From: Marinospirillum sp031581385
Lineage (GTDB): Bacteria; Pseudomonadota; Gammaproteobacteria; Pseudomonadales; Halomonadaceae
Assembly (NCBI RefSeq): GCF_044810985.1
Contig: NZ_CP085242.1
Location: 1,302,001-1,366,000 of the forward strand
DNA length: 64,000 bases
Direction: 5' to 3'
How positions within the stretch are numbered: the first letter of the stretch is position 1; each line of letters starts with the position of its first letter. The notes beneath the pieces were generated by a model. That model was not told where the DNA came from. It did not search any database and saw nothing but the letters and a program-made list of their open reading frames with translations. The translations under genes were made by a program, and so were the position numbers. Positions 18,387 to 26,645 of the stretch are shown here, piece by piece.

Positions 18387-18919
18387 AAGTTTTGCTCACG
18401 GGTAATCAGGTCAACCCCGGACCAGCCAAATACCGCGGCCACCCGGCGTTCGGCATTCAGGACGTCCACTTCAATCGGCTCACCCACATCCAGACAATGC
18501 AAAACCAGGGAGTTACCCGACAAACGCACACTCAAAGTACCGGGTAAAAGTGACAGGGTCATGGCCAGCAGCCAGCGCGGTGCTCCCTCGGGCAGGTGCA
18601 ATTCCAGGGTCACTTCGCCCGGCTGGATGGGCATCTCCGGTGACAGGATGCGTCGGGTAACATCCATGCCGGCCAGCAGAGACTGGCGGGTGAAAAACCA
18701 CCAGAAAGCCACAAGACCCGACAAGGACAGTCGGTAGTGAGTGGCTGGCTGCAAACACAGGCTGAAGGCAACGGCGGCCAGCACCGCAGGCACGCCCACC
18801 ACCCAGGAGTCCATCCGGCCTTCACTGATAAGCCACCAGCAAAAAGCCGCCAGCAGGCTGCGCACTACAAAAGCCAGGTAGCGATTGGGTTGTGGAGTCA
18901 CCGCGCGGGTTGTGGACAT
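18383..18919 (-). CDS. mrpE: Na+/H+ antiporter subunit E
   Basis: A 178-residue protein and first gene of the Mrp operon. Two N-terminal membrane helices (LAFVVRSLLAAFCWWLI, WVVGVPAVLAAVAFSLCL) are followed by the cytoplasmic part with MrpE landmarks GEVTLELHLPEG and LSLLPGTLSVRL. MrpE is needed for antiporter assembly. Upstream, 187 bases separate it from a divergent chemoreceptor gene. I could not identify a convincing promoter on this strand. Confidence 0.87.
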   Translation of the reverse strand: MSTTRAVTPQPNRYLAFVVRSLLAAFCWWLISEGRMDSWVVGVPAVLAAVAFSLCLQPATHYRLSLSGLVAFWWFFTRQSLLAGMDVTRRILSPEMPIQPGEVTLELHLPEGAPRWLLAMTLSLLPGTLSVRLSGNSLVLHCLDVGEPIEVDVLNAERRVAAVFGWSGVDLITREQNL

Positions 18920-19033
18920 CGAAATTCCCAGGCCGTTAAGCGAATAAAATCAGTCGACAAGGATAAATTATCTAGGCGCTGACTGCACTGCCTTCCGCAC
19001 GATTCAGTCCAGCAGGTAACATTTCAATGACAT

Positions 19034-19062
19034 TTGACCCCCTGCACCCCCGGTCGTAAGAT
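19034..19062 (+). promoter_or_regulatory. Sigma-70-type promoter upstream of the Cache chemoreceptor
   Basis: TTGACC (19034-19039) and TAAGAT (19057-19062) are separated by exactly 17 bases and followed by an A-rich start region. This lies 45 bases before the ATG of the chemoreceptor at 19107. The match to consensus is good but untested. Confidence 0.5.
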
Positions 19063-19106
19063 AAAAAACCCACCCAACACCTGTGGACTTTCCAGCAAGG
19101 ACAGAT

Positions 19107-21029
19107 ATGTTACATCTATCGCTTACCCAACGCCTTCTAGCCGCTGTACTGCTACCTCTACTGCTCATTTTCATCCTCCTGGGCTACCTGATCACCTCCC
19201 AGCTGAACAGCTCGGTTCCCCACCTGATTGAAGAGGCCAGCCGCCAACAGGTGGAGGCCAAAGGCAAGGAAGTGGAACGCTGGCTGCAGGGTTACCGGCA
19301 ATGGCTCGATGCTCTGGCCCAAGACCCCCGCTTGCAGGAAGACGTTCCCCTGCGCGCCCTGCAGATTCACCTGCGCGCGTGGCATCAGGAAGATCCGGCC
19401 ATCGAATCCCTGTTCTTTGCCAGAACGGAAGGCCGGGCCATCACCCATCGGGGCGCCCTGATCCGCATTCACGAAAGAGACTACTTTCAGCAACTGGTCA
19501 CAGAAGGCAGTCGCGAAGAGGCCCTGACCAATCCGGTCATGTCCCTGATTTCCCAAAAGCCTGTCGCCATTCTGGCGCAAACTGTTTTTGACGATCAAGG
19601 CGAGCCTCTGGGGCTGATCGGTATTTCCCTGACCATGTCCGAACTTTCGGAAATCGTTGCCACCCTGGAAATGGGCGAAGGCAGTTATGGCTGGGTTGTG
19701 GATGGCAGCGGCATGCTGGTGGCCCACCCCTCACCTGAAGCCAGAATGCAAATCCAGGTCACGGATGCCGACCAAAGCGGTTACCAGGGGTTGGATAAAC
19801 TGGGTGAGCAGATGGTGCAGGGTCAGGCGGGGCTGGGTCAGCTGACCAATCTTGAAGGGCAAGCCATGACCATGATCTGGAGTCCCATTGACAGCACGCC
19901 CAACTGGACGGTGGGTGTCTCGGTACCCGATCAGGTCTTCACGGCCACCAGCAGTGAATTACTCAGCCGCATTGCTCTTCTGCTGCTTGTGACGCTGGCA
20001 TTGCTGATCGTCATCATCACTCTGACAGCCCGCCAACAGGTCAAACCCATCAAGCAGGTGGTAAAGCGCCTGCAGGAAATTGCCAGCGGGGAAGCTGATC
20101 TGACCCAGAAATTGGCAGAAAATCGCAAGGATGAGTTGGGGCAGCTGGCCCAGGCCTTCAACCGTTTTGTCGGCTCCATACACCAGCTGGTCAGTGACAT
20201 CAGCCAAACTTCAACCCGTCTGGCGGCCAGTGCCCAACAGGTGAACACCAGCAGCCACCACATGGAAAAAGACATGGAGCACCAGCAAGCTGAAGTGGAT
20301 CAGGTGGCCGCAGCCATGAATGAGCTGGTTGCCACGGTGGATGAGGTGGCCCACCATGCCCAGGATGCTTCCTCAGCCGCCCAGGAGGGTGGTTCGGAAA
20401 CCGGCCAGGGGACTCGCAAGGTGGAATCGGTGGTGACGGCCATCAAGCAACAGGCCGAGGTTCTCAGCAGCACCGCCCTTGAAGTGGAAAAACTCCAGGA
20501 ATCCGGCGAACAGATTGGCGAAGTCATGGATGTCATTCGTGGCATTGCCGAACAAACCAACCTGCTGGCCCTGAACGCTGCCATAGAAGCCGCACGGGCT
20601 GGTGAGGCCGGACGCGGTTTTGCAGTAGTCGCGGATGAAGTCAGAACTCTGGCAGCGCGCACCCAGGAATCCACGGAACAGATTCACAGCACCATCGAAA
20701 CCCTGCGTACCCGCATCCAGCAGGCTGTGCAATCCATGCACTCCAGTACTCGGCAGGTTGCAGAAAGCGTGGATGAAGCCGAAGAGGCAGGCCAGGCCCT
20801 GGACAGCATCACCCGGGTGATCGAGAAGATAGAAGACATGAATATCCAGATCGCTTCAGCAACGGAGCAGCAAAGCGCGACTGTTGATGAACTCAACCGT
20901 AATCTGGAGCGCATTGTGGAACTGAGCGGCAACACCACTCGCGCTGCCCTGGAAACCTCCACCAGTGGCAATGAACTCAATCAGGTTTCTGAAGAGTTGC
21001 AGCAGTTGATCAGGCGTTTCAAGGTATAA
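19107..21029 (+). CDS. Methyl-accepting chemotaxis protein with dCache-type sensor
   Basis: A 640-residue transmembrane chemoreceptor. The first membrane helix is at about 8-31 and the second at about 285-310, with a roughly 250-residue periplasmic double-Cache domain between them (IHERDYFQQLV, GYQGLDKLGEQM, WSPIDSTPNWTVGVSVP). HAMP and the signalling domain with tip QTNLLALNAAIEAARAGEAGRGF follow. dCache receptors commonly bind amino acids, organic acids or polyamines; the ligand here is unknown. ATG 19107 follows AAGGACAGAT, so I prefer it to a GTG eight codons upstream. A strong terminator follows. Confidence 0.92.
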   Translation: MLHLSLTQRLLAAVLLPLLLIFILLGYLITSQLNSSVPHLIEEASRQQVEAKGKEVERWLQGYRQWLDALAQDPRLQEDVPLRALQIHLRAWHQEDPAIESLFFARTEGRAITHRGALIRIHERDYFQQLVTEGSREEALTNPVMSLISQKPVAILAQTVFDDQGEPLGLIGISLTMSELSEIVATLEMGEGSYGWVVDGSGMLVAHPSPEARMQIQVTDADQSGYQGLDKLGEQMVQGQAGLGQLTNLEGQAMTMIWSPIDSTPNWTVGVSVPDQVFTATSSELLSRIALLLLVTLALLIVIITLTARQQVKPIKQVVKRLQEIASGEADLTQKLAENRKDELGQLAQAFNRFVGSIHQLVSDISQTSTRLAASAQQVNTSSHHMEKDMEHQQAEVDQVAAAMNELVATVDEVAHHAQDASSAAQEGGSETGQGTRKVESVVTAIKQQAEVLSSTALEVEKLQESGEQIGEVMDVIRGIAEQTNLLALNAAIEAARAGEAGRGFAVVADEVRTLAARTQESTEQIHSTIETLRTRIQQAVQSMHSSTRQVAESVDEAEEAGQALDSITRVIEKIEDMNIQIASATEQQSATVDELNRNLERIVELSGNTTRAALETSTSGNELNQVSEELQQLIRRFKV

Positions 21030-21043
21030 AAAAAACCCACAAA

Positions 21044-21068
21044 AAAACCCGCCAACTTGGCGGGTTTT
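21044..21068. terminator. Bidirectional rho-independent terminator
   Basis: AAAACCCGCCAA and TTGGCGGGTTTT form a near-perfect stem, with A-tracts on the left and T-residues on the right. It can therefore stop transcription from both the chemoreceptor (+) and cspA (-), which converge here. Confidence 0.9.
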
Positions 21069-21096
21069 CTTAGGTTTGAATTAACGCTAGGGTTAA

Positions 21097-21300
21097 TTAC
21101 AGAACCTGAATTTTTGCAGCTTGCTTGCCTTTAGGCCCTTCGGTTACGTCGAAGGAAACCTTCTGGTTTTCTGCCAGAGATTTGAAGCCGGAAGCCTGGA
21201 TCTCGGAGAAATGAGCAAAAAGGTCATCGCCACCGTCGTCTGGAGTAATGAAGCCAAAACCTTTAGTGTCGTTAAACCATTTAACTGTACCAGTTGCCAT
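21097..21300 (-). CDS. cspA: Cold-shock protein, CspA family
   Basis: A 67-residue single cold-shock domain. RNP motifs are visible: KGFGFI (RNP1) and DLFAHF (RNP2 region), with the usual MATGTVKWFNDTKGFGFI opening. It is an RNA chaperone that binds single-stranded nucleic acid in the cytoplasm. About 200 bases of gene-free sequence lie upstream, fitting the long leader that makes cspA-type mRNAs temperature-responsive. Its 3' end faces the shared terminator. Whether it is cold-induced cannot be told, as many paralogues are constitutive. Confidence 0.95.
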   Translation of the reverse strand: MATGTVKWFNDTKGFGFITPDDGGDDLFAHFSEIQASGFKSLAENQKVSFDVTEGPKGKQAAKIQVL

Positions 21301-21520
21301 ATCGATAATTCCTATTCTTACTGTTTGAAATTGAGCTAAGCCTAATTTGTAAGCCTTTAGCTCGGTCTTGCGGGAATCAAGATAGTACGTATGACGAACT
21401 GATGTTACCGATGCTTCGATTACAACTGCGTTACGACACTACATGATGCTACCTTGCTGCCTACGAGATCTAGACTGATCTAATTGACGCCCCACGTCAA
21501 GTAGTTTTAGAAAATTTTCA
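21301..21520 (-). promoter_or_regulatory. Long leader and promoter region of cspA
   Basis: The 220 bases between cspA and the GIY-YIG gene hold no gene. Near the far end a palindrome TTGACG-N5-CGTCAA (21484-21500) includes a TTGACG that could be a -35 on the minus strand, preceded by an AT-rich stretch. I could not find a good -10 at the right spacing. The distance to the cspA start fits a structured 5' leader. Confidence 0.45.
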
Positions 21521-21811
21521 TTAAGCCGTCAAGTCACCGGGAAGACATTTTTGTTGCACCACCTTCAGCTTCTCAGCGCGGCTGAGTTTTTTGACTCTGG
21601 CCTCCAGACGCAGCGCCTGACTCTGGTCACCGACGCGACAGGTAAACACCAGTTGCAACGGCCCTTTGCCTCTCAGACTTTTCGCGGCCCTGGCTGAACC
21701 GGACTGGTGTTCAGCAAAACGCCGCTCAACATCCGTTGTGATGCCGGTGTACAACTGACCACTTGCCAGTTGCAGGATGTACAAATGCCACTGGCGCGCC
21801 TGCTCCGTCAT
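21521..21811 (-). CDS. GIY-YIG nuclease superfamily protein (YhbQ-like)
   Basis: A 96-residue single-domain GIY-YIG protein: HLYILQLASGQLYTGITTDVERRFAEHQSG carries the YI(L)...YTGIT core, the catalytic Arg (ERR) and His, with an E in the second half (RLEARVKKLSRAEK). Homologues such as YhbQ are small, possibly DNA-repair-linked nucleases of unclear role. ATG 21811 shares a base with the stop of serB (TAATG), so it is co-translated with serB; an upstream in-frame start would lie inside serB. Confidence 0.88.
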   Translation of the reverse strand: MTEQARQWHLYILQLASGQLYTGITTDVERRFAEHQSGSARAAKSLRGKGPLQLVFTCRVGDQSQALRLEARVKKLSRAEKLKVVQQKCLPGDLTA

Positions 21812-23070
21812 TATTTTTTCTGGCCGGAACGCAGACCACCCCACTGCTCTTCAATGTCCCGATCCGAAAAGCCAATCAGATAAAGAATGGCATCCAGGCC
21901 CAGAGTGGACAAGGCATGACGAGCCGTCTGGCGTACCAGGGGTTTGGCGCGAAAGGCAATGCCCAGTCCTGCCAGGCCCAGCATGGGAAGATCATTGGCC
22001 CCATCACCCACTGCAATGGCCTGCTCCAGATCGATCCCTTCCTTGCGGGCGATCTCCTGCAGCAGCTCGGCCTTGCATTCACCATCCACAACCCGGCCCA
22101 CAACCCGGCCGGTCACCTTGCCACCCTCAATTTCCAGCTCATTGGCATGCACTTCATCAATGCCCAGTTTCTTCTGTAAATACTCACCAAAGTAGGTGAA
22201 GCCACCCGAGAGGATGGCGGTGCGATACCCCAGGCTTTTTAGGGTCGCCACCAGTTTTTCCGCGCCTTCGGTGATGGGCAGGCGCTGGGCAATCTTTTCC
22301 AGAACCGAGGCATCCAGACCTTTCAAAAGAGCCACCCTGGCTTTAAAGCTTTCACTGAAATCCAGCTCCCCGCACATGGCTCTTTCCGTGATTTCCGCAA
22401 CCTGATCACCCACCCCGGCTTCACGCGCCAGCTCATCAATCACTTCGGTTTCAATCAGGGTGGAATCCATATCAAACACCACCAGACGGCGGTTGCGGCG
22501 ATAAATATTGTCTTCCTGGACAGCGATATCGACCTCCAACTCACCGGCCAGTGCCAGGAAGTGGCGGCGCAGCTCGGCGGTATCCAGGGTTTCGCCACGC
22601 ACCGAAAATTCCACGCAGGCACGCCCCGGATTGTCCATCTGCGACCGACTGACGCGCCCTGAAAGGCGGTGAATCCGGTCAATATTCAAGCCATTTTCTG
22701 CTACCGTACGCGTGACGCGGGCAATCTGTTCGGCGGTAATCTGGCGACCCAGCAGGGTCACGATGTAGCGGCTTTTGCCCTGGCCTGCGACCCAGTGTTC
22801 ATAACTGGCTTCAGCCACCGGGGTAAAACGGATCTGCATGCCCCATTCGTGAGCCTTGAACAACAACTCCTGAAGCACCGGGGAGTGCTGGGCCTGAGGC
22901 GGCAGATGCACCAGCAGCCCCAGAGCCAGGGTGTCGTGAATGACGGCCTGGCCAATATCCAGAACCTGCACACCGTAACCGGCCAGAATTTCGGTGATTG
23001 CGGAGGTGATGCCGGGGCGATCATGCCCTGAAAGGTTGATGAGTACGATGCTTCGATCCTGGGTATTCAT
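21811..23070 (-). CDS. serB: Phosphoserine phosphatase with N-terminal ACT domains
   Basis: A 419-residue SerB. Residues about 1-180 hold two ACT-like regulatory domains (VLINLSGHDRPGITSAITEIL, ...), and about 190-410 the HAD phosphatase: VVFDMDSTLIETEV with nucleophile D200 and D202, LSGGFTYF (Ser), and GDGANDLPML. It removes phosphate from phosphoserine in the last step of serine synthesis. The length matches ACT-fused SerB proteins of gamma-proteobacteria and mycobacteria rather than the shorter E. coli form. It is followed by the coupled GIY-YIG gene. Confidence 0.95.
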   Translation of the reverse strand: MNTQDRSIVLINLSGHDRPGITSAITEILAGYGVQVLDIGQAVIHDTLALGLLVHLPPQAQHSPVLQELLFKAHEWGMQIRFTPVAEASYEHWVAGQGKSRYIVTLLGRQITAEQIARVTRTVAENGLNIDRIHRLSGRVSRSQMDNPGRACVEFSVRGETLDTAELRRHFLALAGELEVDIAVQEDNIYRRNRRLVVFDMDSTLIETEVIDELAREAGVGDQVAEITERAMCGELDFSESFKARVALLKGLDASVLEKIAQRLPITEGAEKLVATLKSLGYRTAILSGGFTYFGEYLQKKLGIDEVHANELEIEGGKVTGRVVGRVVDGECKAELLQEIARKEGIDLEQAIAVGDGANDLPMLGLAGLGIAFRAKPLVRQTARHALSTLGLDAILYLIGFSDRDIEEQWGGLRSGQKK

Positions 23071-23236
23071 TCGCAGCCTGTAATAAAAGTCAAAAATTCG
23101 TTAAGCAGAAAGGCAAAAGGTTTCTATACTGAAAGCACTGGGTAATGCGGGGTTATTTTCGGTTCCTAGTATAACGCCCCTTGCTACCGACTTGGAAACC
23201 TCTTACCTGCGCAGCCAAGGCTATTTGGAGGTCATA

Positions 23237-23698
23237 ATGGCTACTCGCGGCAAAAAGCACCTGGATGAGATCACGCCGCAACTTGGACAGCTTTGTTCCC
23301 CCTGTTTCCGCAGGGTCACACTCAACTGCAAAAGACAATTCCATGTTCCCATTGCGGCGATCGGTCTTCGTGAAGGCAGGCATGTTCGCCTTTATTTTTC
23401 CCGTGAAGGCCACCAACGCCTGCTTGTGGATGATGCTGTCTGCGGTCTGCCGCTGGCGGTACCCGCTGAACAGATTTTCATAGAAGATCTGCACCAGGTT
23501 CCTGAAGAGCTGCAACCCCATCTCGCCATTGCCCTGGGCGTTCGCAGTTATATCGGGGTGCCCATTTTTTTACGCCAGCACCTGGTGGGCAGCCTGAGCC
23601 TGGCCGACAATCACCCACGCAGCTTCTCAACTCGGGAGATTCAGCGTCTCAAAGACCTGGCGCACTGGACCGGCCACCTGATGGAGTTGCATCTTTAG
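23237..23698 (+). CDS. GAF-domain protein
   Basis: A 153-residue cytoplasmic protein made of one GAF domain. The visible core runs from RQFHVPIAAIGLREG to ALGVRSYIGVPIFLRQHLVGSLSLADNHPRSFSTREIQRLKDLA. GAF domains bind small ligands such as cyclic nucleotides or act as redox sensors. No output domain is present, so it may work with a partner. ATG 23237 follows TTGGAGGTCATA. It is divergent from serB and upstream of orn, 60 bases away. Confidence 0.8.
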   Translation: MATRGKKHLDEITPQLGQLCSPCFRRVTLNCKRQFHVPIAAIGLREGRHVRLYFSREGHQRLLVDDAVCGLPLAVPAEQIFIEDLHQVPEELQPHLAIALGVRSYIGVPIFLRQHLVGSLSLADNHPRSFSTREIQRLKDLAHWTGHLMELHL

Positions 23699-23758
23699 TC
23701 AGAAATCAGCCAGCTATGCTAATATAACCCAAAATCTTCGCAAGGATCTGTAAGCCGC

Positions 23759-24334
23759 ATGTCTGCTAGTGACCAACAACTGCCCCACCTGGTGTGGATT
23801 GACCTGGAAATGACCGGTCTTGATCCACAAAAAGAACGCATTATTGAAATTGCCACGATAGTGACCGATAGCGAGCTGAATATTCTCGCAGAAGGCCCGG
23901 TACTGGCGATTCACCAACCTGACAGCCTGCTGGATGCCATGGATGACTGGTGCACCAAAACCCACGGCGGTTCAGGGCTGACCCAGCGCGTCAGGGACAG
24001 CCGCATTTCCACCCGGGAAGCGGAACAGGCCACTCTGGATTTCCTCAAGGAGTATGTGAAGCCCGGCACCAGCCCCATGTGCGGCAACAGTGTGCACCAG
24101 GATCGCCGCTTCATGCTGCAGGAAATGCCGGAACTGGAAGCCTTCTTTCACTACCGCAACCTGGATGTTTCCACCCTCAAGGAGCTGGCCAAACGCTGGA
24201 ATCCCGAGGTTAAAAAGAGCTTCAAAAAACAGAACACCCATCTGGCCCTGGATGATATTCGTGAGTCCGTGGCCGAGCTGCGCCATTATCGGGAGCACTT
24301 TTTACGCATGGCCACTGACCAACCCACTGCATGA
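23759..24334 (+). CDS. orn: Oligoribonuclease
   Basis: A 191-residue DEDDh 3'-5' exonuclease. Acidic residues D15 and E17 lie in WIDLEMTGLD; GNSVHQDRRFMLQEMPELE and HLALDDIRES supply the remaining DEDD residues and His. It degrades two- to five-nucleotide RNAs, including pGpG, the end product of c-di-GMP breakdown, so it completes the pathway fed by the EAL proteins in this window. The stop overlaps the start of rsgA as ATGA. Confidence 0.97.
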   Translation: MSASDQQLPHLVWIDLEMTGLDPQKERIIEIATIVTDSELNILAEGPVLAIHQPDSLLDAMDDWCTKTHGGSGLTQRVRDSRISTREAEQATLDFLKEYVKPGTSPMCGNSVHQDRRFMLQEMPELEAFFHYRNLDVSTLKELAKRWNPEVKKSFKKQNTHLALDDIRESVAELRHYREHFLRMATDQPTA

Positions 24335-25383
24335 GCAAGCGCAAGCTGAGCCGCCAGCAACGCTGGCGCATTGAGAAAGTCCAGGCCGAACGCACCCAGC
24401 GCGCCCAATCCAAAGATCAAAAAGCAGTGCAGGCCCTGGAAGAAGGTGCTCTGGCTGAAGCGGTCTCCGGGCTGATCACAGCCCATTTTGGTCGTCAGGT
24501 GGAAGTGGAAGCCACTGCTGGTGCACTCCAGGGCCAGCGCCAACGCTGCCATGTGCGGGCCAATGTGGAAAGCCTGGTAACCGGTGACCAGGTCACCTGG
24601 CGACCGGCTCTGGAACAGGACCAGGAACAGATTGGCGTCGTGGAAGCCCGACAACCCCGCCACAGTCTTCTGGCCAGACCGGACATGCGCGGTGTCATGA
24701 AAGCCATTGCCGCCAACGTGGATCGCCTGATGTTGGTGGTGGCCCCGGAACCGGAACCCTTTGCCAACCTGATTGACCGTTATCTAGTGGCTGCTGAAGA
24801 CTCGGATCTGGAACCGGTTCTGGTGATCAACAAGTGGGATTTGGTCAATCAAGATAAGATCAACCCGGCCATTCGCCAGCGCTTGGATGACTTTATTCAG
24901 CTGTATCGGCAGATCGGTTACCAGGTCATTACCACCTCCACCCAGAGCGAAGAAGAGCTTCTTGGCCTGAAAGAACAGCTCAAGGATCGGATCAGCGTCT
25001 TTGTTGGTCAGTCCGGGGTGGGCAAGTCTTCATTAATCAACCATTTGCTGCCCGGCGTGGATTTACGGGTGGGCAGTCTCTCCGAAGACAGTCGCAAGGG
25101 CCGCCATACCACCACCACCGCTCGCCTGTTTCACTTTCCCCAGGGCGGCATGCTGATCGACTCCCCCGGAATCCGCGAATTTGCCCTGGGCTTTCTGGAA
25201 GCAGATGCCATTGCCCAGGGTTTCCGGGAATTTCGGCCTTTTCTGGGCCGCTGCCGCTTCCGCGATTGCCGTCATCAACAAGACCCCGGCTGCGCCCTTC
25301 AGGAAGCCGTAAAGGCGGGCCAGATCACCGCCAGCCGTTTTGACAGCTTCCAGCATCTTATCAACAGCCTGGATAAAACCTGA
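24331..25383 (+). CDS. rsgA: Ribosome small-subunit-dependent GTPase A
   Basis: A 350-residue circularly permuted GTPase: NKWD (G4, about 167-170) comes before the P-loop GQSGVGKSS (226-234). The N-terminal OB-fold carries the RNA-binding part. The C-terminal zinc motif is in CRFRDCRHQQDPGC. It matures the 30S ribosomal subunit. Translationally coupled to orn; orn and rsgA as neighbours is common in gamma-proteobacteria. Confidence 0.97.
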   Translation: MSKRKLSRQQRWRIEKVQAERTQRAQSKDQKAVQALEEGALAEAVSGLITAHFGRQVEVEATAGALQGQRQRCHVRANVESLVTGDQVTWRPALEQDQEQIGVVEARQPRHSLLARPDMRGVMKAIAANVDRLMLVVAPEPEPFANLIDRYLVAAEDSDLEPVLVINKWDLVNQDKINPAIRQRLDDFIQLYRQIGYQVITTSTQSEEELLGLKEQLKDRISVFVGQSGVGKSSLINHLLPGVDLRVGSLSEDSRKGRHTTTTARLFHFPQGGMLIDSPGIREFALGFLEADAIAQGFREFRPFLGRCRFRDCRHQQDPGCALQEAVKAGQITASRFDSFQHLINSLDKT

Positions 25384-25408
25384 TTAACGTCATGAGCGCA
25401 ATAGTTAA

Positions 25409-26425
25409 TCAGTCCATTAGCTTGCGCATCTCATCATGCAAGCGCGCATCAAGAGCCAGAGGCGCCTGCTCCAGCCAACGCTGGCTGGTCATCAATTCTT
25501 TCAGCAGCTCTATGGAAAGCACCGGACCGCGCCAGCTGGCCCCCTTGCCCTCTGTTTTTTGCTCCACGGGCAAGGCAAAAAGCTCCAGATAATCCTTCCA
25601 GAAACCGGGAATAAAACGCCGAACCGGACGCTGACTCATCATGCCCAGGCGCTCGGCAAGCACCAGCCCCTGGTGATCCAGGTCACCAAAATGCACATGG
25701 GGGACAAACTGGGGTAAAAAGCGTAAAAATTCCCCGGCCAGCTCCAGATGTTCCGGAGCCACCCAAACGGCCAGAAGATTTTCCGGCAGGTCGATGTCCA
25801 GAAAAACGCCCCGGTCTTCAAAGGTCATGACCAGATAAGGCAGCTCGCCATCCAGTTCCTTCAACTGATAAAAATCCCTTTCCGGTAAAACGGCTTCACT
25901 GAGCTGCCGCCAGATTTTTTTTAATTCAATATTGCTGCCATGGCGTTTGACCAGTTTGAGATCCATATTGCCGCGCAGATGCAGGCAACGGTCTTCGCTC
26001 AACTGCATTTTTGGCAGTTGTTTGATCAGGTGTTCAGGAAAGGTTTCCATTTCCCGACCCAGCAGTGCTTTTTGCAGACTGGCTCTGTTCATCACCCTGG
26101 GCAGATCCGAACGCAATTCCCGCCGGGCAAATTGCCAACGCTGCTCAAAAACCTCACTGACCAGGGGAGCGTCCCCCTCCAGCAGTTCCAGCCACTCCCG
26201 CCATTCGGGTAAACGCAAATCCAGCAGTTCTGCCAGACCGGCCTTGCCACGCGCACTCAGGGCAAAATGGTCTTCCTCTTCAGTTGGCAGCAACCAGTTG
26301 CTGGTAATCAGCTCATCCACCAGCTCGGCATTGGCCTGGCTGCGTCTGATTTGCTGGTATTTGTAAAGTGCCAGCACCGCTTCCTGAATCGCCAGCGACT
26401 GCCAGTCGATTTGTGCATCTAGCAT
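25409..26425 (-). CDS. Orphan JetD/DUF2220-like protein with Toprim-type core
   Basis: A 338-residue protein I recognise only by pattern. The N-terminal half is helical and could be a winged-helix/arm region. The C-terminal half has a beta strand ending in a conserved acid (LVMTFEDRG, E203) and then PHVHFGDLDHQGLVLAERL (DLD at 248-250), which looks like the Toprim acidic triad E...DxD. The wording GDLDHQG...AERL matches JetD of the Wadjet anti-plasmid system and related DUF2220/DUF7281 proteins. The Wadjet partners JetA, JetB and JetC are absent. It may be a standalone nuclease/topoisomerase-like factor or a remnant. It converges on rsgA with 25 bases between. Confidence 0.6.
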   Translation of the reverse strand: MLDAQIDWQSLAIQEAVLALYKYQQIRRSQANAELVDELITSNWLLPTEEEDHFALSARGKAGLAELLDLRLPEWREWLELLEGDAPLVSEVFEQRWQFARRELRSDLPRVMNRASLQKALLGREMETFPEHLIKQLPKMQLSEDRCLHLRGNMDLKLVKRHGSNIELKKIWRQLSEAVLPERDFYQLKELDGELPYLVMTFEDRGVFLDIDLPENLLAVWVAPEHLELAGEFLRFLPQFVPHVHFGDLDHQGLVLAERLGMMSQRPVRRFIPGFWKDYLELFALPVEQKTEGKGASWRGPVLSIELLKELMTSQRWLEQAPLALDARLHDEMRKLMD

Positions 26426-26587
26426 GATCGTCCTCTTAGCATCACTTTACCCGCCAAGATACCACAAGTCGTCCACAGACACTGTGTCCTCCTGGGTTTT
26501 GTCATAACTGTGCCAAAAAACCACATCTATTGATACTTTCTGTTAAGTGCAGCCTGAGTAGGGTTAACGTAATATCATTTTTTACTA

Positions 26588-26627
26588 AATAATATTTATT
26601 GTAATTAATTTACTGTTAATAATATTT
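26588..26627. repeat. Direct repeat AATAATATTT in AT-rich upstream region
   Basis: AATAATATTT occurs at 26588-26597 and again at 26618-26627, exactly 30 bases apart (about three helical turns), within a strongly AT-rich block directly upstream of the chemoreceptor start at 26646. It could be a regulator or nucleoid-protein site; simple AT-richness is the alternative. Confidence 0.4.
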
Positions 26628-26645
26628 CAAACTAGGGCCATAGCA

